Of a DNA stretch of 64,000 bases, positions 50,237-58,400 are shown piece by piece. The stretch spans positions 1 to 64,000 of the forward strand of contig CAZCHE010000010.1 of the NCBI GenBank assembly GCA_964498395.1, written 5' to 3'. Within the stretch, counting starts at the first letter, position 1; the number at the start of each line of letters is the position of its first letter. The stretch comes from Parapedobacter sp964498395. Lineage in GTDB: Bacteria > Bacteroidota > Bacteroidia > Sphingobacteriales > Sphingobacteriaceae. The notes below the pieces were generated by a model, which worked only from the letters and a program-made list of their open reading frames with translations, was not told the origin of the DNA and ran no database searches. A program made the translations under genes and the position numbers.

Positions 50237-50265
50237 TGGCTCTTTCTTACATGAATTAACCGGAA

Positions 50266-50406
50266 TTACTTTGCCGAGATAACGGCTTCCGCAAACCGCT
50301 CCATTTCCTCCATGTTCATATTTTTTAAAATGGTGATCAGTGGCAAGATAACAACAATGTGCTTTGACCTCGTTTGATTATCGGCACACCGCGCATGGAG
50401 CGCCTG
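50266..50406 (-). pseudogene. Possible C-terminal remnant of a decayed gene
   Basis: On the minus strand a frame without stops runs for 46 codons to TAA (50268-50266). It reads ...SKHIVVILPLITILKNM and then NMEEMERFAEAVISAK, ending 30 bases before the strong terminator. The helical, amphipathic end and position before a terminator look like a real gene's tail. A stop at 50409-50407 cuts it off and I find no start signal. I do not recognise the family. It could also be chance. Confidence 0.25.
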
Positions 50407-50507
50407 TTATCTTTTCTTATGCAAAGCAGCAATATTATGAAATTAGTTCAGCCAATTCCATCAATAGGAATGAAAACTGCTTAACATGAGCAGTATTTAT
50501 AGGTTTA

Positions 50508-50534
50508 AACGGATTGGGCAATCCGTTATCTTTG
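50508..50534 (+). promoter_or_regulatory. Operator-promoter overlap in the gap before SusC
   Basis: Inverted repeat AACGGATTG / CAATCCGTT (50508-50516 and 50519-50527) runs directly into the -7 element TATCTTTG (50527-50534). A regulator bound here would block the -33 region. The likely start near 50541 gives a leader of almost 490 bases before the SusC gene at 51029, or else serves an unseen small transcript. Confidence 0.5.
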
Positions 50535-50536
50535 AA

Positions 50537-51028
50537 AGATAGTATTAAAGGTCTATCCACTGTTCTTTTTACGTGCTTGCCGGAACCGTTACTTATCTGA
50601 TACAATACACATGATTGACGGGGGCCTGCAATGAATGATGGATCTGCTGTCTAAATGATTCGATAATTACACTGTTTAAATATCAAGTTTTATGAGCCAA
50701 TTACATTACTTTTTTCAGATTTGCCCACAAACGGACGGCGATGTCGTGCCAAGCGGGCTACCAAGGGAATCCTTGTTAGCATCGCGTTCTCTTTCAGCCA
50801 ATGCCTACCTATCTCCTGCCGCTGCTGTACGAATGTGCATGTGTTGTTGCGGTCATTGATAATATCCCCTTTCATATTATCTTTTCCTTAGCTAAGCAGA
50901 CCGTTTAGCTGTATCACCAAATTTTATCGCTTTACCAATCCACCGGAAAGTTCCGGAGGGTAGGTTTATGGCGTCAACAAATTATTTTATTGCGTTAACA
51001 AACAAAACACATCCAACAATTTCGTAAT
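50537..51028. other. Gene-free stretch before SusC
   Basis: I find no supported gene here. A 61-codon minus-strand frame (50690-50875) has no family resemblance or start signal. Near the end, two similar blocks GCGTCAACAAA (around 50971) and GCGTTAACAAA (around 50991) stand 20 bases apart just before the SusC start and could be a direct-repeat regulator site. Confidence 0.4.
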
Positions 51029-54000
51029 ATGTATCATCACATAATCAATAGAAAAGCGCTTTGGTTAATAGCTGGTTTGTTGCTTGGATCGTATTCCCTG
51101 CTCTATTCCCAAACCATCATCACGGGTACCGTATTAGACGCAGGCAAGAATGAACCACTTGCCGGTGTTTCCGTGACCGAAGCAGGAACAGCCAATGCTA
51201 CCGTGACCAACGGTGAGGGCCAATTTTCCATCAGTTTATCGCGGTTACCCGCCACATTAAAAGTTTCTTTCATCGGTTACCAGCACCAGGAAATAACCAT
51301 TCGGGGCACCTCGGGTCCCATCACGATCAATCTCGTTGAAGACCTCAGCTTCCTTGAGGAAGTCGTCATCACGGGATACACGACCCAACAGCGCAGAAAC
51401 ATCACCGGATCAATCACCACGGTATCATTCAGTGAGTCCAATACTGCCCAAGCGGATCAGGATCCGATTAAATTACTACAGGGAAATGCGCCAGGCGTTC
51501 AAATCACCGCTACATCAGGCACACCGGGCGGCGGGGTCAGCTTTGTCATAAGGGGAAATAACTCGATCGGTGGGAGCGTTGAACCGCTATACGTGGTGGA
51601 TGGAGTATTCCTGAATACCAGCTTACCTATAGGTGGCTTGGGAGGCAACTTACAGTCCAGCCCATTGGCAGACATCAATCCTGCAGATATCGAAAGCATC
51701 ACGCTCTTGAAAGACGCTAATGCCACGGCTATTTACGGCTCACAAGGCTCCAACGGGGTCGTCGTAATTACCACCAAACGGGGTAATCGGAACGCACAGT
51801 CACGCATCAACGTGTCAGCCAAACAGGGATGGGCGGATGCGGTCAACAAGTTTCGGGCGACTACCGGACCGGAAACGGGCCAATTGCTTTACGAATCTTG
51901 GGCCAATACGGCTGCCGAAAACGGCGAAAGCTTGGCAGCATACCTCGCCCGCGAACGGCCTACTAACTGGGATATCGTTTTTCCGTTCACTAACGCGGAT
52001 GGATCGCCCGACTTCGACCGGGATAATATTGCGAATTTGCCGACCTACGATCGGATAAGTGACTTGTTCCAAACTGCCGGCACTGCAGACTACCAGCTAT
52101 CCCTATCCGGGGGTACTACCTCTAGCAATCATTATATTGCGCTCGGTTACGCCAACCAGCAGTCCATTGTAAAACCCAATGAATTTGAACGCTTTTCCGG
52201 CCGCGTTAACTATGACAACAACGTCACCAATCGCCTAAAAGTGGGCACCAGCTATAACATTGTACGCACCGGACGAAGCAAGGTTTACACCAACGACAAC
52301 GCCGCTGGAGGTGTCATCAACTCGGCCATCTTCCCACGGTCGTTCTTACCGATTTATGATGCCAACGGCAACTACCTCAACCACGCCACGTTCAACAATC
52401 ACCTCCGGCTTATCGAACACGTAGATAACAACTACGTCACCTGGCGAAACACAGTCAACCTCTACGGAGAGTATGCGTTCCTCCCCGAGTTGAAATTCAG
52501 AACCAGTGGAAGCTTCGACTACACCAACAATGGTTCGCGTAGCTTTTCTGATTTTGCATTAAGCAATAACGGGAGTGCCAGTGCGTCGAATGACCTCATC
52601 CAGGTATTTACCGCAGAGCAACTATTGACATATGTAAAAACATTTGCAGAAACGCATGATGTAAACATCCTGCTGGGCAATACCGTCAATGCACGTCAGG
52701 TCAGCGGCGTAAACGCAAATGGAAGCAATTACGTGTTTGACGTGCTCCGCGAGGTTTCATCGGGAGGTACCACCACCGGCGGTTCATCCAGAAGTGAAAA
52801 CAGGTTGGTTTCCTTTTTCGGCAGCGCCGGCTATTCCTATGACGGCAAATACAACCTGGAATTCAACTTCCGCGCCGATGGTTCTTCCCGCTTTGGTAAA
52901 AATGTACGTTGGGGATATTTTCCCGCAGGCGGCATCAGTTGGAATGCCGGGCAGGAGCCTTTCATCCAGAGCCTGAATGTGTTTGATGCCCTGAAACTGC
53001 GCGCTTCTTACGGGATATCGGGCAACCAAAACGGGATAGGCAACTATGATGCATTGGCGGTCTGGTCGACCAATGCTCAATCCTACCTCGATCAGCCCAG
53101 CTTATCGCCCGGAAGGCTCGCCAATCCCGACCTGACCTGGGAAACCACACGGCAGACGAATATCGGCGTGGACTTTTCCGTGCTGAAAAACCGGTTAAAC
53201 ATCACGTTGGAAGGCTACCATAAATACACCTCCAATGGCTTGCAGGATGTCACCGTACCCTCCCGTAGCGGGTACTCAACGGCTTTACGCAACTACGCCG
53301 AAATCAGCAACAAGGGGTTAGAATTGACCATCCAATCGCTGAACATTCAAAATTCGGATTTCCGGTGGTCCACCGACTTCAACATTTCGACCAACCGCAA
53401 TCGGATCGAACGTATCCCACAGGAACAAACCATGGGTGCAACCAACCGGGGTACTTCCATCCTGCGTGAAGGCTATCCGGTCAATTCGTTTTTCCTTTAC
53501 AAGCAGCTCTATGTCGACCCACAGACCGGAAATGCCGTATATGATGACGTGGATGGAGATGGCATCATCACCTACGCAGACCGCCAGATCGTGGGCAACG
53601 TACAACCCGACTTTGTAGGGGGCCTCACCAATACCGTATCTTACAAAGGGTTTGACCTGAATGTCTTTTTCTATTTTACAAAAGGCAATGATATCCTGAA
53701 CATGCATGATTTCTTCCTGGTCCATGGTGGTATACAAAATGGCATCGGTTTTGACCCACGCCAGTTGGATCGCTGGCAGCAGCCTGGCGACGTGACCGAC
53801 ATCCCGAAGCCGACACGATATACAGCTAATCCGGAACAAAATAACTCAGCGGCAAATAACTATAGCGGACAGGTAGCCAGCCTTAGTACTCGTTACCTCG
53901 ATGATGGCTCATTCCTCCGCCTGCGAAATGTGGCATTGAGCTACAGCCTGCCCCAACAATACTCGGCGAAGTTAGGGCTCAACCGGGTCAAAGCGACCGT

Positions 54001-54151
54001 CTCCGGAACCAACCTCTGGACATGGACCCGATACAAAGGGCTTGACCCCGAGGTCAGCGCACAGAGCTCAAACCAAAATACCGCGGGATACGACTGGGCA
54101 ACCGTGCCCCAACCCCGTACGATTGAATTTATACTTAACCTCACCTTGTAA
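51029..54151 (+). CDS. SusC/RagA-family TonB-dependent outer-membrane transporter
   Basis: The 1040-residue protein has a signal peptide (LWLIAGLLLGSYSLLYSQ) and a carboxypeptidase-D-like domain (TIITGTVLDAGKNEPLAGVSV to about 110). Then come the LEEVVITGYTTQQRR TonB-box region, the plug (LLQGNAPGVQIT, FVIRGNNSIGG, PLYVVDGVFLN, ITLLKDANATAIYGSQGSNGVVVIT) and a barrel ending RTIEFILNLTL. There is no STN domain and no sigma factor nearby, so control differs from the 38.8 kb pair. With SusD 14 bases on and two peptidase genes behind, it may take up peptides or peptide-linked material rather than plain glycan. Confidence 0.92.
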   Translation: MYHHIINRKALWLIAGLLLGSYSLLYSQTIITGTVLDAGKNEPLAGVSVTEAGTANATVTNGEGQFSISLSRLPATLKVSFIGYQHQEITIRGTSGPITINLVEDLSFLEEVVITGYTTQQRRNITGSITTVSFSESNTAQADQDPIKLLQGNAPGVQITATSGTPGGGVSFVIRGNNSIGGSVEPLYVVDGVFLNTSLPIGGLGGNLQSSPLADINPADIESITLLKDANATAIYGSQGSNGVVVITTKRGNRNAQSRINVSAKQGWADAVNKFRATTGPETGQLLYESWANTAAENGESLAAYLARERPTNWDIVFPFTNADGSPDFDRDNIANLPTYDRISDLFQTAGTADYQLSLSGGTTSSNHYIALGYANQQSIVKPNEFERFSGRVNYDNNVTNRLKVGTSYNIVRTGRSKVYTNDNAAGGVINSAIFPRSFLPIYDANGNYLNHATFNNHLRLIEHVDNNYVTWRNTVNLYGEYAFLPELKFRTSGSFDYTNNGSRSFSDFALSNNGSASASNDLIQVFTAEQLLTYVKTFAETHDVNILLGNTVNARQVSGVNANGSNYVFDVLREVSSGGTTTGGSSRSENRLVSFFGSAGYSYDGKYNLEFNFRADGSSRFGKNVRWGYFPAGGISWNAGQEPFIQSLNVFDALKLRASYGISGNQNGIGNYDALAVWSTNAQSYLDQPSLSPGRLANPDLTWETTRQTNIGVDFSVLKNRLNITLEGYHKYTSNGLQDVTVPSRSGYSTALRNYAEISNKGLELTIQSLNIQNSDFRWSTDFNISTNRNRIERIPQEQTMGATNRGTSILREGYPVNSFFLYKQLYVDPQTGNAVYDDVDGDGIITYADRQIVGNVQPDFVGGLTNTVSYKGFDLNVFFYFTKGNDILNMHDFFLVHGGIQNGIGFDPRQLDRWQQPGDVTDIPKPTRYTANPEQNNSAANNYSGQVASLSTRYLDDGSFLRLRNVALSYSLPQQYSAKLGLNRVKATVSGTNLWTWTRYKGLDPEVSAQSSNQNTAGYDWATVPQPRTIEFILNLTL

Positions 54152-54165
54152 AATCAGAATCACTC

Positions 54166-55536
54166 ATGAAAGCAACATTGAAACAATACATCATGCGTCC
54201 ATTGCTGGCGGTATCGGTGATCTGGCTGGGTGGATGCGAATCCTTCCTGGATCTGAAGCCCACCAATGCCCTGCTGGCTGATAATGCCGTCTATGACGCC
54301 AAGACATCACGTGCACTGGTCAATTCAGCCTATTCCAGCCTGAAAAGCTACTCCATTGGGCCCTCCATCGTACTGGGGGTAATCCCAGCGGATAATGTGT
54401 TTTTCGGCGGCAGCCAAAGCCAAAACATCGAACTGGATGGCCACGCCTTCACCGTGACCAACTCAGCCATCGTCAGTGCTTACCGGTCCAACTATTCGCT
54501 GATTAATGTCGCCAACTGGGCAATATCGGAAATCCCCAAAGTAACGGATGACACCTTTGCAGCCGGCGAGCAAAACAAGCTCGTGGGTGAAGCACACTTC
54601 ATCCGGGCATATGCGTATTTCAACCTTGGGCGCAGTTGGGGCGGTGTGCAGTTGCAGCTTAACCCAACCACGGATCTCTCCTCACTGGGCAACATCGCCC
54701 GCAGCACCCAAGCCGAAACGTACCAGCAGGTTTTAAGCGACCTCACGACTGCGGAGCAACTATTGCCCGATGACGATGCCAGTACCCGCAACCGCGTACA
54801 ACGTGCCATAGTCAGGGCATTCCGTGCCAAGGTATCCCTTTACGCCAACCAGTTTGAACAGGCCGAAACCGAAGCGACTGCGGTCATCACAAATACGAAA
54901 TACGAATTGGTCAAGCCTTACAACACGTTTTTCCAAGCGCCTTTCCTGAGCAAGGAGTCGGTATTTGAAATCTCAGCTACCGCCAATAATTCCGGCGTTT
55001 CGGGCAGCCCTTGGTTTCCTGCGTCAGGCACCCCCCGCGGATCGTATGAATACCGCCCCACCAACGAAATCATTACCCTGTTGAACGATGCTAGTAAGGG
55101 CGGTACCAGAAATGCACTCATCGATACCCGCGGATCGGACACTTATGTGAATTTGTACCACACCACGTCGCCCAACATCAACCCCGCCTACGCCATCCGC
55201 ATCGCTGAGTTATACCTCATCCGTGCCGAGGCGCGCGTGAGCAAAGCCAATCCGGACTATGCCGGGGCCATCACCGACCTGAATGCGGTACGTGACCGTG
55301 CAGACGCGGAGCTGTTTCCCGAAAGTAGCACCGACAAAGCGGCCATCCTGCAGGCGATATGGGATGAACGGCGACTGGAATTTGCCTTCGAGGCCGACCG
55401 TTGGTATGACCTCGTGCGTACAGAGCAGGCTGAAAACGAGCTCGGGGTACCCGCTAATTCCTGGTTATTCCCCATCCCGCAGGCCGATGTCCTCGCCGAC
55501 CCCGACCTGGGTGGAGAAAATAATCCCGGGTATTAG
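54166..55536 (+). CDS. SusD/RagB-family outer-membrane lipoprotein
   Basis: The 456-residue lipoprotein has signal and lipid site MRPLLAVSVIWLGGC (C24 from ATG 54166; ATG 54193 would give a shorter signal). SusD marks are FLDLKPTNALLADNAVYDAKTSRALVNSAYSSL, GEAHFIRAYAYFNLGRSWGGVQL, RIAELYLIRAEARVSKANPDYAGAITDLNAVRDRA and a closing AIWDERRLEFAFEADRWYDLVR. It is shorter than the other two complete SusD proteins nearest it here. It caps the SusC channel encoded just before it and selects the substrate. Confidence 0.92.
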   Translation: MKATLKQYIMRPLLAVSVIWLGGCESFLDLKPTNALLADNAVYDAKTSRALVNSAYSSLKSYSIGPSIVLGVIPADNVFFGGSQSQNIELDGHAFTVTNSAIVSAYRSNYSLINVANWAISEIPKVTDDTFAAGEQNKLVGEAHFIRAYAYFNLGRSWGGVQLQLNPTTDLSSLGNIARSTQAETYQQVLSDLTTAEQLLPDDDASTRNRVQRAIVRAFRAKVSLYANQFEQAETEATAVITNTKYELVKPYNTFFQAPFLSKESVFEISATANNSGVSGSPWFPASGTPRGSYEYRPTNEIITLLNDASKGGTRNALIDTRGSDTYVNLYHTTSPNINPAYAIRIAELYLIRAEARVSKANPDYAGAITDLNAVRDRADAELFPESSTDKAAILQAIWDERRLEFAFEADRWYDLVRTEQAENELGVPANSWLFPIPQADVLADPDLGGENNPGY

Positions 55537-55642
55537 CGAAACACTGCACAATGATTCACAAACACGTTAACTATAAAGACGAGGCATGCGTGTCTATAGT
55601 AGGCCCGCATGCCTTCTTATCATTCAAAAACAACTAATTCTA

Positions 55643-58282
55643 ATGAAAAAACTAATTCTTTTTTTGGCATTCCTGTTGGCAGCTACACACAGCCATTCAC
55701 AGGATGAGTATTATTTCGGTGGTCGAGGCCCGCTGAATGCCGCGATCCCCACGCCCGAATCGTTTTTTGGTTTCCGCATCGGTAGCGAACTGGTACGCTA
55801 CGACAAGGTAGTGGAATATTTCAAGCTCCTTGCCGACAAGTCCGACCGTGCCTCACTGGAGGTATTTGGTAAGTCGTGGCAAAACCGTGAACAGGTAAAA
55901 TTATTTGTCACCTCTCCCGATAACCAACGCAACCTGGAAAACATCCGCCAAGAACACCTCAAGCTCGTGGATCCAAACGCTTCGGTAGATTTCAATAATC
56001 AAAAAGTCATCGTGGAGCTTGCCTATAATGTGCATGGTGGCGAAATATCAGGCACCGATGCTTCCGTACTGGCAGCTTATTACTTGGTGGCTTCCGAAGA
56101 TCCCGATATCGTTCGCCGCTTGGACGATGCCGTGGTACTGGTTGAACCCTCACAAAACCCTGATGGGCGGGAACGCGCAACCAACTACATCAACGGTTTC
56201 CATTACGGGCCACCCATTGCCGATCCATCCGATATTGGCCACGGCGGCAGTTTGACGCCTCATCGGGGCAACCATTTCTGGAATGACCTGAACAGAGATT
56301 GGCTTCCGCTTTCACAGGTAGAAAGCCAAAACCGCGTGGCGTTTTACCACAAATGGTATCCTAACGTATACCTCGACTTTCATGAAATGGGCAGCGGCAG
56401 CACCTATTACTTCGAACCGTCACCGCTCACCACATGGAATAATATCCTGCCCCAAAGCACCTACAATGTGCTGAACGATATCTTGGCAAAACATTTCTCG
56501 GCTGCACTTAACAGCATTGGTTCCCTATACTACACGAAAGAAAGTTTCACTAACCTATCACCTATTTATGGTTCGACTTACCCGGACTATCAAGGTGGCG
56601 TGGGCACCACATTGGAGGTAGGCTCCACTTCAGGTGTATTGATCGAAACCGCTGCTGGATTACGCACCTTTGCCCAAAACCTACGCGATAATTTCCTCAT
56701 CAGCATTGCCGCTGTCCGTGCGGCTACAGACGAAAAAGAGACGTTCTTGAAGCACCAACAGGAGTTTTTCAGAAGCGCGCTGACCCAAGCAGACAAATTG
56801 GCCACCAAGGCCATCGTGTTTGGCAGTCAGACGGACAAAAGCCTCAATAGTCTTTTTATTGAGCACCTATTGCGACACCATATCGATGTGTATGAACTGC
56901 CAGTTTCCTTTTCTCAAGACGGCAAAACATTTGAGCCCGGTAGCGCATACGTTGTGCCGCTCCGTCAATCACAATTCCGCATACTGCAATCCATATTTGA
57001 AGAAAATGAAACCAATGGCTTCGCAGACACAACCACGTTCTACGACCTCTCTGCATGGAGTACTGTACATGGATATGGCATCCCGTTCGTAAAGGCGAAA
57101 GCCACTGTCAGGGAAGGTGATAAGGTAACGCAGGCGCCCCCCATTTCTGGGTCAGTTATTGGCCGTTCCGAACTGGCTTATGCCTTTAACTACCTGGATT
57201 ACTTAACCCCTAAGGCATTGTACTACTTACAAGACCATGGGATAAAGGCGCGTGTGGCACAGCGTGCTTTCACCAGTAAGACGAGTACGGGTAACACCAG
57301 TTTTGCCGTTGGAACGATTGTCATTCCAGTGGCTTACCAAACCGTTTCATCCGATGAGCTTTATCGATTACTAAATGAAGCCGCCAAACTGGCAAATATC
57401 ACCGTGCACGCCATCAGCGATGGTTTTAGCGTTGCAGGTATAGACCTCGGCAGCAACAACATTCGCGTCCTGAAAAAACCCGTTGTGGCCGCCATCACCG
57501 GCGGCAACTGGACAAGCATCGGTGAAGTATGGGCATTGCTGGGTAATACGCACAACATACCACTGGTGAAAATTAACGCGCAATCCGCTGAACGGGCAGA
57601 CCTATCTAAGTATACATCCATCATCCTGAGTGGTGGGCAGTTGTCTCCAACGCTAAGTAGACGGCTGACCGACTGGGTGGAGAATGGTGGAACGCTCATC
57701 GCCCTAAGTGGAGCCGCACAATGGGCATCCTCGCTTGCCTCGTCTTCGGGTGAGCAGGCGGCCCGTGGCAATCAGCGGGAGACCAATCAACGTGGCGGTA
57801 GCCAAAGAGATACATCCGCTGGCGATACTGCTACTGCTAACACGGCACCTCCCGCAGCGCAGCGCGATGGTCGGTTCGGCGGTGGAGCAGGCGCGCGGCT
57901 CAACGGCATCATCGTCCGCGCCGAATTAAACCTGTCGCATCCATTGGCTTACGGGTTCACTTCAACGGATTTCTATACACTGAAAAACAGCACGTCGGGC
58001 CTAAGCCAAATCGATAACAGTAGCGTGGTACTGAAAACCACAACGGGCGAATTGGTCAACGGCTACGCCACTCCGGAAGCCTTGTCAGAAGTGAAAGACA
58101 AAAACATTATTGCCACTGCAAGTCGTGGTAGCGGATCTATTGTTATCTTCGGCGAGTCACCCACATTCCGGGGGTATTGGCTTGCTCCAGGCAGGATACT
58201 GACCAATGCCATCTTCTTTGGCGAAAGTGGCAGCGGCAGGGGCGGATTCGGTCATGCCGAAGCCTTAGCAGAAGAAAAATGA
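55643..58282 (+). CDS. Exported M14-family zinc carboxypeptidase
   Basis: From ATG 55643 the 879-residue protein has a signal peptide (KLILFLAFLLAATHSHSQ). The M14 domain has zinc ligands in NVHGGEISG (H131, E134), the substrate arginine in NPDGRE (about 172-177) and the second zinc region in VYLDFHEMGSGSTYYFEP. The catalytic glutamate is probably in LEVGSTSGVLIETAAG. The C-terminal half has VAGIDLGSNNIRVLKKPVVAAITGGNW and ADLSKYTSIILSGGQLSP, a GATase-like Rossmann domain. A low-complexity Gly/Gln/Arg/Thr linker lies near residues 710-750. The enzyme trims C-terminal residues outside the inner membrane and is probably the SusC/SusD partner. An earlier ATG at 55586 is rejected because it precedes the signal. 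Confidence 0.87.
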   Translation: MKKLILFLAFLLAATHSHSQDEYYFGGRGPLNAAIPTPESFFGFRIGSELVRYDKVVEYFKLLADKSDRASLEVFGKSWQNREQVKLFVTSPDNQRNLENIRQEHLKLVDPNASVDFNNQKVIVELAYNVHGGEISGTDASVLAAYYLVASEDPDIVRRLDDAVVLVEPSQNPDGRERATNYINGFHYGPPIADPSDIGHGGSLTPHRGNHFWNDLNRDWLPLSQVESQNRVAFYHKWYPNVYLDFHEMGSGSTYYFEPSPLTTWNNILPQSTYNVLNDILAKHFSAALNSIGSLYYTKESFTNLSPIYGSTYPDYQGGVGTTLEVGSTSGVLIETAAGLRTFAQNLRDNFLISIAAVRAATDEKETFLKHQQEFFRSALTQADKLATKAIVFGSQTDKSLNSLFIEHLLRHHIDVYELPVSFSQDGKTFEPGSAYVVPLRQSQFRILQSIFEENETNGFADTTTFYDLSAWSTVHGYGIPFVKAKATVREGDKVTQAPPISGSVIGRSELAYAFNYLDYLTPKALYYLQDHGIKARVAQRAFTSKTSTGNTSFAVGTIVIPVAYQTVSSDELYRLLNEAAKLANITVHAISDGFSVAGIDLGSNNIRVLKKPVVAAITGGNWTSIGEVWALLGNTHNIPLVKINAQSAERADLSKYTSIILSGGQLSPTLSRRLTDWVENGGTLIALSGAAQWASSLASSSGEQAARGNQRETNQRGGSQRDTSAGDTATANTAPPAAQRDGRFGGGAGARLNGIIVRAELNLSHPLAYGFTSTDFYTLKNSTSGLSQIDNSSVVLKTTTGELVNGYATPEALSEVKDKNIIATASRGSGSIVIFGESPTFRGYWLAPGRILTNAIFFGESGSGRGGFGHAEALAEEK

Positions 58283-58400
58283 TGGTTGATTTGTGTTTTC
58301 TACACGCCAAAGTCGATATATTTATCCCAATGATTTTTTTTCATACCCAAATAGTGATTGACAACATGCCATACACCCACCCTAAAACTGTACAACAACC

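Noticed and set aside
50690..50875. 61-codon minus-strand frame in the SusC leader
   Set aside because: No recognisable family, no ribosome or promoter signal; likely chance.
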